From contig JBJOLU010000125.1 of assembly GCA_046052705.1 (NCBI GenBank), positions 1 through 8,255 on the forward strand: 8,255 nt of DNA. The letters run 5' to 3'. The stretch comes from JBBATK01 sp046052705. GTDB lineage: Bacteria; Bacteroidota; Ignavibacteria; Kapaibacteriales; NICIL-2. The translations under genes were made by a program, and so were the position numbers. Below, one piece after another: positions 1-6,705 of this stretch (its first letter is position 1; the number at the start of each line of letters is the position of its first letter). Under the pieces are notes generated by a model that ran no database searches, had not been told where the DNA came from, and saw nothing but the letters and a program-made list of their open reading frames with translations.

Positions 1-1199
1 AGCTGCTCGGTAAGGTTTTCGATGTAATAGGATCCGCCCAGAGGATCGGCTACTTCGGTTACATGAGATTCCTCGGCAATAATCGTTTGCGTGTTGCGAG
101 CGATGCGGGCGGAGAAGTCGGTGGGCAAAGCCAGCGCTTCGTCGAAGGAATTCGTGTGGAGAGACTGCGTACCGCCCAGCACTGCAGCCATTGCCTCGAT
201 AGTAGTTCGCACCACATTATTGTAGGGATCTTGCGCGGAGAGCGACCATCCTGATGTTTGGCAGTGCGTGCGCAGTAACAATGACGATTCCTTTTTGGGA
301 TCGAAGTACTTTTTCATCAATGTAGCCCACAGCACGCGAGCAGCCCGCAGCTTTGCAACTTCCATGAAGAAGTTCATGCCTATACCAAAGAAGAACGAAA
401 GCCGCGGCGCGAAGTCATCTACAGCAAGTCCTCGATCGGCCGCACGACGCACATATTCAAGGCCATCGGCGATGGTAAAAGCCAATTCCTGAACAGCTGT
501 GGCACCGGCTTCATGAATGTGATAACCACTGATACTGATGCTATTGAACTTGGGCATGAAGCGGCTGGTATACGCAATGATATCGGCCACAATACGCATG
601 CTCGGTTCCGGCGGATAGATGTAGGTGTTGCGGACCATGAATTCTTTGAGAATATCATTCTGAATGGTGCCGCTTAATCTGTCTTGCCCCACTCCTTGCT
701 CTTCGGCAGCCACGATGAACATCGCAAGGATGGGTATCACTGCCCCGTTCATGGTCATGGATACCGACACATCGCCCAAGGGAATACCATCGAAGAGAAT
801 CTTCATGTCTTCAACGGAATCAATGGCCACCCCTGCTTTTCCTACATCACCCGAAACACGCCGATGATCGCTGTCGTAGCCACGGTGAGTGGCAAGATCG
901 AAGGCTACCGACAATCCCTTCTGCCCGGCCGCAAGGCCGCGTTTGTAAAAGGCATTCGACTCCTCGGCTGTAGAAAATCCGGCGTACTGGCGAACTGTCC
1001 AGGGGCGATTGGTGTACATCGTCGCGTAGGGTCCGCGGCGGAAAGGATATACACCGGGATATTCTTCAGAGGCATCATTCGAGCTTGGCGCATACACCGG
1101 CTGAATGGCAATTCCCTCTCGAGAGATCACCGTTTTAGTATCCGGATCCGTACCCTTGTATTCTTTGGTGGCTTTAGTACGCCATTCTTGAAGAGACAT
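1..1199 (-). CDS. mcmA: Methylmalonyl-CoA mutase, catalytic (large) subunit, N-terminal part; cut by the left window edge
   Basis: Coenzyme B12-dependent mutase that interconverts (R)-methylmalonyl-CoA and succinyl-CoA, linking propionate, odd-chain fatty acid and branched amino acid carbon to the TCA cycle in the cytoplasm. The frame is open from the ATG at 1199 to the window edge, giving 399 residues plus two bases. The family chain is about 700 residues when the B12 domain is fused, so that domain should lie beyond the window. Visible signatures of the substrate-binding barrel are RGPYATMY (55-62), NRPWTVRQYAGFSTAEESN (64-82), FDLATHRGYDSD (100-111), GTIQNDILKEFMVRNTYIYPP (start at 177) and SISGYH (222-227). 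By recalled alignment with the Propionibacterium enzyme at a constant offset of 17, Tyr72, His105, Gln180, Arg190, Tyr226 and His227 match Tyr89, His122, Gln197, Arg207, Tyr243 and His244. Tyr72 favours true methylmalonyl-CoA mutase over isobutyryl-CoA mutase, which has Phe there. Oddities: Arg113 replaces the usual Pro (HRRV, not HPRV), and YHIHEAG replaces YHMQEAG. The start has no clear ribosome binding site but follows a good -7 element. Confidence 0.95.
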   Translation of the reverse strand, partial: MSLQEWRTKATKEYKGTDPDTKTVISREGIAIQPVYAPSSNDASEEYPGVYPFRRGPYATMYTNRPWTVRQYAGFSTAEESNAFYKRGLAAGQKGLSVAFDLATHRGYDSDHRRVSGDVGKAGVAIDSVEDMKILFDGIPLGDVSVSMTMNGAVIPILAMFIVAAEEQGVGQDRLSGTIQNDILKEFMVRNTYIYPPEPSMRIVADIIAYTSRFMPKFNSISISGYHIHEAGATAVQELAFTIADGLEYVRRAADRGLAVDDFAPRLSFFFGIGMNFFMEVAKLRAARVLWATLMKKYFDPKKESSLLLRTHCQTSGWSLSAQDPYNNVVRTTIEAMAAVLGGTQSLHTNSFDEALALPTDFSARIARNTQTIIAEESHVTEVADPLGGSYYIENLTEQ

Positions 1200-1222
1200 A
1201 GCTTTGCTGTAAAGTAATAAGC

Positions 1223-1230
1223 CAAAAATA
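1223..1230 (-). promoter_or_regulatory. Bacteroidota-type -7 promoter element (TATTTTTG) for the methylmalonyl-CoA mutase gene
   Basis: Read on the minus strand this is TATTTTTG, an exact match to the TAnnTTTG -7 consensus used by the Bacteroidota primary sigma factor. It would start transcription near 1216-1218 and leave a leader of roughly 20 nt before the ATG at 1199. I do not see a convincing TTTG -33 element at the expected spacing; the nearest candidate (GTTC) is poor. The call therefore rests on one element and its position. Confidence 0.45.
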
Positions 1231-1349
1231 CGCACCTGCTGCGCTATGAACGGATAAGTGTTCCTGCTGTTGTGGGCACGATAAACCCGGCGCCTACTGT
1301 ATTCACCGTGGTGACTATATTGTCGGCGCCATTGGTCACATCACATTCT

Positions 1350-1355
1350 AGGGGA
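1350..1355 (+). promoter_or_regulatory. Ribosome binding site (AGGGGA) of the acyl-CoA ligase
   Basis: AGGGGA ends four bases before the ATG at 1360 and is one of the few purine-rich Shine-Dalgarno-like sites in this window. It supports 1360 as the true start over later in-frame ATG codons. The spacing is slightly short. Confidence 0.55.
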
Positions 1356-1359
1356 ATAC

Positions 1360-3192
1360 ATGGTACGCTACAACACAATTCCGCAAATGTTTCTGCAATC
1401 CGGCACCTCGTTTTTTGGCGACGGGCATGCAGTGTACATGACGAAGAAAGACGGAGTATATCAAGGAATTGCTTACGCTGAATTCCGCGACCTTGTGGAA
1501 TGCTTAGCAGCAGGACTGGTGAAGCTAGGGCTGGAACCCGGTGATCGAGTAGGTATTGTGTCGGAAAATCGCTTGGAATGGGTGATGTCCGATTTTGCAA
1601 TCACCGGCAGCGGTGCCGTCGACGTTCCCGTGTTTCCTACTCTTACCGCACGCCAGCTGGAGTACACGTACAACAACTGCTCTGCTTCCATCGTGATTGT
1701 GAGCAACAAGATGCAATTGGGGAAGATTCTCTCTATGAAGGCCGAGATACCTTCGCTTGAACACATCATTGTGATGAACAACGAAGGCGCTGATGCAAGC
1801 CAGAACATTCACAATTTCAGTGATGTGATTTCGCTGGGACGTACGGCGCTTCCGGACGAGCAACGGCGCAGCACGTTTGAGCGTAGTGCCATGGCCGTGC
1901 AGCCGGATGATCTCTGCACTATCATCTACACAAGTGGCACCACGGGTAATCCCAAGGGAGTAATGCTAACGCATCGAAACCTTTGCTCCAACATTAATGC
2001 GGTAAACGAAGTGGTACACGTGGGTACCGGCGATGTGTTTCTCTCCTATCTGCCTATGTGCCACTCTTACGAGCGTATAGGCGGCTTCTACATTGCCTTC
2101 GGTCATGGCGCTACCACAGCGTTCGCTGAGTCGCTGGAATCGGTCCGCACCAACTTGCAAGAGGTACGGCCAACAATCATGACATCGGTGCCGCGATTAT
2201 TCGAGCGCATTCGAAACGGCGTGTACGCCAACATGGAAAAACAATCACCGGCTAAACAGAAGATCTTTTCCTTTGCTCTTGGTATAGGCAAACGCATGGT
2301 TGCCGAACAGCAACGTGGTTCGGTCTCGCTTCCCACAAGGGCTTTGTATGCCGTTGCCGACAAACTAGTGTTCTCCAAAATTCGCGCATTGACGGGCGGC
2401 CGTTTGCGCTTCTTTGTATCGGGTGGTGGCGCTTTAGCCTACGACGTCAAGGAGTTTTTTACCATGCTGAACATGGTGATTCTGGAAGGATACGGCCTGA
2501 CGGAAACCTCGCCGGTGCTTACCGTTACCCGCCCGCACGACAATGAAATCGGCACCGTAGGCAAGCCTATTCAGGAAGTAGAAATTCGTCTTGCCGACGA
2601 TGGAGAAATCTTGGCGCGCGGACCAAACATCATGCGCGGCTATTGGAAGAACGAAGAGGCTACTAAACAAACTATAGACGCCGAAGGATGGCTGCACACG
2701 GGAGACATCGGTACCTATACCTCACGGGGCAACCTAAAAATCACCGACCGAAAGAAGAACTTATTTGTGAGTAGCGGCGGCAAGAATATTGCTCCGCAAG
2801 TGGTGGAGAATGTGTTGCTGCAATCCAAGTACATCGACCAAGTGCTGCTCATTGGCGACAACAAAGAATATTGCTCCGCGCTTGTGGTGCCGGACTATGA
2901 GCTGCTCAAACCAATGATGGATAGCACGGGAGGTACTACCGATGCCGGACATCGTTCAGACAGTCTGAACTCATCGGCCATCGTTAGCGCCATCATGAAT
3001 GATATCAATCGCGTTCAACGGGATCTTGCAAAGTATGAGCGTGTACGCCGCATCTATGTTGTGCCGGAACCATTCACGGTAGAAAACGGCATGATGACAC
3101 CCACCTTGAAGATCAAACGTGCGGTGGTGGAAAAGCAGTACGAACAAGAAATCACCTCGATGTACGAGGCAACAACAAAAGAGGGATTCTAG
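1360..3192 (+). CDS. fadD: Long-chain fatty acid--CoA ligase (AMP-forming, FadD/ACSL type)
   Basis: Activates fatty acids in two steps: ATP plus fatty acid gives acyl-AMP, then CoA gives acyl-CoA, feeding beta-oxidation or lipid synthesis. It probably acts at the inner face of the cytoplasmic membrane. The 610 residues match the usual length of bacterial and mitochondrial-style long-chain ligases. Motifs of the ANL superfamily appear in order: P-loop YTSGTTGNPKG (190-200), PMCHSYER (232-239), SGGGAL (354-359), GYGLTETSP (377-385), GWLHTGD (443-449), the hinge region ITDRKKNLFVSSGGKNIAP (461-479) and the C-terminal PTLKIKR (581-587), which carries the catalytic lysine. All key residues look intact, so an active enzyme is expected. 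Substrate chain length cannot be read from sequence. The gene is divergent from the methylmalonyl-CoA mutase gene, consistent with a fatty acid/propionyl-CoA context. Its last codons form one arm of a strong hairpin. The symbol fadD is used for the family, not as a proven ortholog. Confidence 0.93.
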   Translation: MVRYNTIPQMFLQSGTSFFGDGHAVYMTKKDGVYQGIAYAEFRDLVECLAAGLVKLGLEPGDRVGIVSENRLEWVMSDFAITGSGAVDVPVFPTLTARQLEYTYNNCSASIVIVSNKMQLGKILSMKAEIPSLEHIIVMNNEGADASQNIHNFSDVISLGRTALPDEQRRSTFERSAMAVQPDDLCTIIYTSGTTGNPKGVMLTHRNLCSNINAVNEVVHVGTGDVFLSYLPMCHSYERIGGFYIAFGHGATTAFAESLESVRTNLQEVRPTIMTSVPRLFERIRNGVYANMEKQSPAKQKIFSFALGIGKRMVAEQQRGSVSLPTRALYAVADKLVFSKIRALTGGRLRFFVSGGGALAYDVKEFFTMLNMVILEGYGLTETSPVLTVTRPHDNEIGTVGKPIQEVEIRLADDGEILARGPNIMRGYWKNEEATKQTIDAEGWLHTGDIGTYTSRGNLKITDRKKNLFVSSGGKNIAPQVVENVLLQSKYIDQVLLIGDNKEYCSALVVPDYELLKPMMDSTGGTTDAGHRSDSLNSSAIVSAIMNDINRVQRDLAKYERVRRIYVVPEPFTVENGMMTPTLKIKRAVVEKQYEQEITSMYEATTKEGF

Positions 3193-3204
3193 ATAGAATC
3201 CCTC
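3171..3204 (-). terminator. Intrinsic terminator for the minus-strand sppA transcript, overlapping the acyl-CoA ligase stop codon
   Basis: Arms GAGGGATTC (3181-3189) and GAATCCCTC (3196-3204) form a perfect 9-bp stem around a 6-nt loop (3190-3195). On the minus strand the stem is followed at once by TTTTGTTGTT (3180-3171), the U-rich tract of an intrinsic terminator. It lies about 80 nt beyond the sppA stop codon at 3284-3286. On the plus strand the same hairpin contains the ligase stop codon TAG in its loop, but A/G-rich sequence follows it, so it is a poor terminator in that direction. It could still protect the ligase mRNA 3' end. Confidence 0.75.
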
Positions 3205-3283
3205 GAAGAATCAGTGGGAAATTGTGTGTGTTCGGTGTGAATAGTATCGCTTGGCGCTATCTGACGTTACGGCAGAAGCTGTA

Positions 3284-5260
3284 TTATCGCTGCGCCACCA
3301 TCCACGGCAGTACTGCCAAGATGTGCTCTTCCCGGCTCAGCAAAGCCATTTGCAAGGAATACTCGGCCTGTGTGCGAAGCTCCGGCGGTAGTGCTTTCCA
3401 CCACAATTGCCATTCGTGCGGCTGAGAGCGTACAAACTCTTTAGCCAGCACCGAGAGAGTGGCTCGCGCAGACGCAGAAGACTCAGGGTCGCCGTCGTCC
3501 ATATCGGCATCCTCTTCCTTGTCCTGCTTAATCATGCGTATGAGCGATGCAAAAGGATCTTCTTTTTCCGGATAGCGCACGATCTTCACCGATTCGTCGG
3601 GCTTCACTCCAATACGGGCTTTAGCAATGGCAACGGCCGTTTTCAAACCGCCAAGTACATCTACCAGTCCATTGTTCAACGCTGCTTCGCCCGTCCAAAC
3701 ACGGCCTTTGGCCACCTCACGAATTTGTTCCTTGGTGCGCTTCCTGCCGGACGCCACGCGCTCAAGAAAACGCTGATAGGTATTATCTATCATAGACTCC
3801 AACGACTGCCTATCGGCAGCAGAGAGTGAGACCAAGGGATTCATAAACAAGGCTGCCGGCCCGGTAGCTACGGTATCTATTCCTACACCAAGTTTAGTCA
3901 TGGTTTTGGCAAGATTGGGAATAGCCGCGATCACACCGATGGACCCGGTAATCGTCTGCGGATGTGCAATGATGGTATCGCAGGCCATGGACATATAATA
4001 GCCGCCGCTGGCAGCCAAATCGCTCATGGAAGCATACACCGGCTTCTTGGATTTTGCTCGAAGAATTTCTTGATACATTTCGTCCGAGGCCTGAACGGAA
4101 CCGCCCGGTGAGTCGATGCGAAGAATAATTGCTTTTACATCGTCGTCGTTTGCGGCTTTGCGTAAATCACGAACCCACGATCCCGAAGCAATGCCCGATT
4201 CGAAAGGTGTGGTTCTACCCGAGCGTATGGCTCCGCTACCATACACAATGGCAATCCTCTTTCCTTTTACAGGCACAGACGTCGTGTGAGCGCGAGCATA
4301 GCGCACATAATCACCCAATCCCACAAAGCGTAGCTTCTCTGTTGATGTCTCGGAGCCGTACACTTTCTTTTTCAAGTGATCTTTCATCTGCATATCGGTG
4401 GCAAAGCCGTCCACCAGCCCGGCTTCCTTCATTTGATCTGCTGTGTATAGTCCGCGGCGCAGAAGTGCATCAATACGCCCGGCATCTTGCCCACGCGATG
4501 CTGCTACTTCTTGAACATATGTTTTATATCGCGCATCCAGGAGCTCGTGCATTTCGCGGCGCGCGGGCTCACTGTATGAACTACGATTGTACATCTCGCC
4601 GGCGCTCTTGTAATCCTCGCGTTGAATCACCGTCCACTGCACGCCGATCTTCTCGAACATGTCCTTAAAAAAGGGCGATGCTCCACCAAAACCATTGAAC
4701 TCAATATTAGCTTCCTGCGGCATGAAGATGCTGTCGGCTACAGCAGCGAACGCATAGTCGGCCTCATTACCTCCCGGCAGAAATGCATACACAAACTTTT
4801 TGGACGACTTAAACACTCGCAGTGCCTCAATAATCTCGCGTTGCTTCGTAAAGCCGGCACCTCCCGATGGCTTAAAGTACAGACCCACAATATTGGGATC
4901 TGCCTTTGCTTCTTCGATGGCATCAAGTACATCCAGAAGAGCAATGCTCTTGCCACCTTCGTCAAACAAGCTTTGCTGAACGGCATATTCCTGTACTCCG
5001 GAAGAGCCGAAATCTAAAGTCAGTATAGTTTTCTCTTTTACATCAACCGGAGCATCAATACCGGATTTCATAGAGCCGGAAGCTGCGGTAATGATGGCGG
5101 CAATGCCAAACACGATGAGCGCAACCATCAGCATCATGCCTGCAAACACAGAGCCTATAACTGTTAAAGGCATCACCCACCAGCGTCGGGCAGGGCGCAT
5201 GGGAGGCTGTAACGGTGGTCGCTCGTTCATGTTTGATTGCATATCTGATGGCATATTCAT
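3284..5260 (-). CDS. sppA: Signal peptide peptidase SppA, 67K type (S49 family membrane serine protease)
   Basis: A membrane-anchored serine protease that degrades leftover signal peptides, and possibly other peptides, on the outer face of the cytoplasmic membrane. At 658 residues it is the long, duplicated-domain form (E. coli SppA is 618). A short cytoplasmic N-terminus rich in Pro and Arg precedes one membrane segment at about 29-60. The N-terminal S49 half supplies the general-base lysine, Lys218 in REDYKSAGE. The C-terminal half supplies the nucleophile, Ser418 in DLAASGGYY. Neighbouring family motifs include RIDSPGGSVQASDEM (381-395) and TGSIGV (438-443). By recall these correspond to E. 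coli Lys209 and Ser409, so the Ser/Lys dyad is complete. After about residue 565 comes an acidic linker (KEEDADMDDGDPE, 581-593) and a Trp-containing tail ending LPWMVAQR, loosely like the LP-rich ends of Bacteroidota homologues. It is the last gene of the minus-strand cluster, 74 nt after the thioredoxin-like gene. In-frame ATGs at codons 3, 7 and 11 leave the exact start open; no strong Shine-Dalgarno is seen. Confidence 0.93.
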   Translation of the reverse strand: MNMPSDMQSNMNERPPLQPPMRPARRWWVMPLTVIGSVFAGMMLMVALIVFGIAAIITAASGSMKSGIDAPVDVKEKTILTLDFGSSGVQEYAVQQSLFDEGGKSIALLDVLDAIEEAKADPNIVGLYFKPSGGAGFTKQREIIEALRVFKSSKKFVYAFLPGGNEADYAFAAVADSIFMPQEANIEFNGFGGASPFFKDMFEKIGVQWTVIQREDYKSAGEMYNRSSYSEPARREMHELLDARYKTYVQEVAASRGQDAGRIDALLRRGLYTADQMKEAGLVDGFATDMQMKDHLKKKVYGSETSTEKLRFVGLGDYVRYARAHTTSVPVKGKRIAIVYGSGAIRSGRTTPFESGIASGSWVRDLRKAANDDDVKAIILRIDSPGGSVQASDEMYQEILRAKSKKPVYASMSDLAASGGYYMSMACDTIIAHPQTITGSIGVIAAIPNLAKTMTKLGVGIDTVATGPAALFMNPLVSLSAADRQSLESMIDNTYQRFLERVASGRKRTKEQIREVAKGRVWTGEAALNNGLVDVLGGLKTAVAIAKARIGVKPDESVKIVRYPEKEDPFASLIRMIKQDKEEDADMDDGDPESSASARATLSVLAKEFVRSQPHEWQLWWKALPPELRTQAEYSLQMALLSREEHILAVLPWMVAQR

Positions 5261-5299
5261 TTCAATGTTTCTCTATCGTAACAAAAACGCGTTCTACTC

Positions 5300-5316
5300 G
5301 CTGATTATGGATCAGC
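5300..5316 (-). other. Small hairpin between the thioredoxin-like gene and sppA
   Basis: GCTGAT and ATCAGC pair as a 6-bp stem with a 5-nt loop in the 74-nt gap. On the minus strand a T-run (TTTTTG, about 5287-5282) follows only after about 12 nt, so this is not a standard intrinsic terminator. It could act as a weak attenuator or an mRNA processing or stability element, or be chance. Confidence 0.25.
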
Positions 5317-5334
5317 TATCATCGTTGTAGTGAT

Positions 5335-5994
5335 TTATCGAGCTTTGGCTACAGCGTCGGCAAGGCCTTGCTTTGTTGTGCCGCCTTGAATAATGTCCAC
5401 TTGCTGTCCGGCTGCATTGAACACAATAGTTACAGGTATGTAATCCATGGGTGCAATGCTGCTATATGCTTCGGCTATACTGCGGGTAGAAAGGCCTGCA
5501 CTGCTGGTAATATTTGTATAGTTCATCTTCTGAGCGGTAGCAAAACGGGTTACTACATCTTTGGCGGTAGCATCATCGCGCTCCAACGCAATACCCACCA
5601 TATACACGTCTTTATTCTGCGCTGCGAATTCAACGAACTCAGGAATCTCGCGACGGCAGGGAGGGCACCATGTAGCCCAAAAATTAACCACGACGATTTT
5701 TCCTTTGGCTTGCTCGCTAAGTTTCTTTGCCACTCCTGCTGCATCTTTCCAGGTAATGTCTATCAGTCGCTGTGAAGACGGTGTACCGATTGCCGTGGCG
5801 CTAACCACATTTTGTGCAGCCGATTCCGCACCGGATTCCGGAGCCGGAGGAGCTACCTGCGACGACATCGACTGCCCTGCAGAAGCCGCGGCTTGTTTCA
5901 AATCAAACACTTCAGACTTTTCATTGCCTGCCTTGGAACAAGAAACAACCGAGGCAGCGAGCCCGCAACACACCAATGCAGCGATAATGCGCAT
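5335..5994 (-). CDS. TlpA/ResA-like thioredoxin-fold lipoprotein
   Basis: Predicted membrane-anchored thiol-disulfide oxidoreductase facing the periplasm. It probably reduces disulfides in partner proteins such as apocytochromes c, or serves general envelope thiol redox; the substrate is not evident. I chose the ATG at 5994 because it gives a canonical lipoprotein signal: Met-Arg, a hydrophobic stretch and a lipobox VVSC with the lipidated Cys19. A GGAG lies six bases upstream. The open frame extends to an ATG at 6066, but the extra 24 residues would bury the signal peptide. The 219 residues comprise the signal peptide, an Ala/Ser/Pro-rich low-complexity linker (about 20-75) and a thioredoxin fold with the active site FWATWCPPCRRE (105-116; Cys110 and Cys113) and the cis-proline in DYIPVT (Pro187). 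The WCPPC motif is typical of TlpA/ResA/CcmG proteins. It lies 79 nt after the pnuC stop and 74 nt before sppA. I cannot assign a more specific name such as ResA, since no cytochrome maturation genes are visible. Confidence 0.88.
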   Translation of the reverse strand: MRIIAALVCCGLAASVVSCSKAGNEKSEVFDLKQAAASAGQSMSSQVAPPAPESGAESAAQNVVSATAIGTPSSQRLIDITWKDAAGVAKKLSEQAKGKIVVVNFWATWCPPCRREIPEFVEFAAQNKDVYMVGIALERDDATAKDVVTRFATAQKMNYTNITSSAGLSTRSIAEAYSSIAPMDYIPVTIVFNAAGQQVDIIQGGTTKQGLADAVAKAR

Positions 5995-6073
5995 AACAAT
6001 CTCCGGAATATTGAAAGTGATACTAATAAGCGAAAATTTAGGTCCGACCGGACGCCGAGGCACCATGATGGCC

Positions 6074-6700
6074 TTAAGACGCCGGCAAATTAGACTTATT
6101 TTTTGTGAGCTCGGTAACCGTCAGACTCTGAGAACTCATTTCCCCCGTGAACCTCAATGCACGTTTCCACTGAACGAGCCCGCGCACCGAAAGAGTTGCG
6201 AACACCAACGACAAACCCACATACACCGGCAGATCCCTGGAAAAGTAGAGTGCAGCGTAGGCAAGATTAATCGGGATCCACAATAACCAGTTCTCCAAAT
6301 ACTTCTTGGCTTGAAACCACGTGGCAACCAAGCTGCACGAGAACAACAACGAATCTATCATCGGTAAGCGCGATCCCGGGAACATTCGCAATACCTGATA
6401 AACTACTATCCACCCTGCAATGCACACTACAGTCATGAGCATTCCGGTGCGCAACGATATTCTCGAGATGTGCAGTTTGTCCCGATCTGCCGCGGTCGGT
6501 GTCCAGTTTACATATCCCACTACTCCAATGGCGAAGTATACTCCTTGAAGGGCCATGTCTGCATACAGCCCCGCTTCCCAACACGAGTAACCAAGTAGTG
6601 CAACGCTGAGATTGCCAAACAGCCAGCAACTGCGGCGTTCAGCAGTGAGAAGAATAACGTACAATACGCCGGCAATTCCGGAGAGTATTTCAATTAGCAT
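6074..6700 (-). CDS. pnuC: PnuC-family nicotinamide riboside (or other vitamin) transporter
   Basis: Membrane protein that probably takes up an NAD precursor, classically nicotinamide riboside, by facilitated diffusion with trapping by intracellular phosphorylation. The 208 residues are almost wholly hydrophobic and fit the usual seven-helix PnuC fold and length. The signature WxxWxxxN is present as WLLWIPIN (Trp138, Trp141, Asn145), followed by LAYAALYFSRDLPVYVGLSLVF. Other family features are the ERRSCWLFGN region (21-30), LYADMALQ and the VGYVNW segment (61-66). A hydrophilic tail of about 25 residues ends the protein. PnuC paralogues for thiamine (PnuT) or riboflavin (PnuX) exist, and no NAD-salvage kinase, nadR or riboswitch is visible to decide between them. 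The start is placed at the ATG at 6700; a TTG directly before it (6703-6701) is also possible. A GAGGA motif inside the end of the upstream gene sits 6 nt from the TTG and 9 nt from the ATG. Only 5 nt (or 2 nt) separate it from the methyltransferase stop, so translational coupling is likely. Confidence 0.88.
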   Translation of the reverse strand: MLIEILSGIAGVLYVILLTAERRSCWLFGNLSVALLGYSCWEAGLYADMALQGVYFAIGVVGYVNWTPTAADRDKLHISRISLRTGMLMTVVCIAGWIVVYQVLRMFPGSRLPMIDSLLFSCSLVATWFQAKKYLENWLLWIPINLAYAALYFSRDLPVYVGLSLVFATLSVRGLVQWKRALRFTGEMSSQSLTVTELTKNKSNLPAS

Positions 6701-6705
6701 CAACG

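Larger units (their letters stand above)
1200..1359. other. Divergent intergenic region between the mutase and the acyl-CoA ligase genes
   Basis: This stretch of 160 nt separates two genes that point away from each other, so it must hold both promoters. The minus-strand -7 element is at 1223-1230. On the plus side I found no clean TAnnTTTG; a weak TATATTG lies at about 1315-1321. GGCGCC occurs twice (near 1290 and 1324), and short GTGAC and GTCAC arms flank the second copy. These are too short to call an operator. Shared control of the two genes by a regulator such as a FadR/TetR-type repressor is possible but only inferred from the arrangement. Confidence 0.5.

Noticed and set aside
684..1217. 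Open frame of 177 codons on the plus strand
   Set aside because: It lies fully opposite the methylmalonyl-CoA mutase gene, whose protein matches the family motif by motif; this is a shadow frame.
1244..1600. Minus-strand open frame of 118 codons reaching into the divergent promoter region
   Set aside because: Two thirds of it is antisense to the acyl-CoA ligase N-terminus, its composition is not protein-like, and no start signal was found.
3181..3204. Intrinsic terminator acting on the acyl-CoA ligase transcript
   Set aside because: The plus-strand sequence after the hairpin is A/G-rich with no U-tract, so the terminator reading is much better for the opposite strand.
4129..4668. Plus-strand open frame of 179 codons
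   Set aside because: It is antisense to the SppA core, including sequence between the two catalytic residues; no start signal or recognisable domain was found.
5995..6066. 24-residue N-terminal extension of the thioredoxin-like protein
   Set aside because: It would place charged, non-signal residues before the lipoprotein signal; GGAG upstream of the ATG at 5994 and the lipobox at Cys19 favour the shorter form. An AAGG before the 6066 ATG keeps a small doubt.
5561..6286. Plus-strand open frame of 241 codons
   Set aside because: It is antisense to the thioredoxin lipoprotein and PnuC genes, both well supported by motifs.
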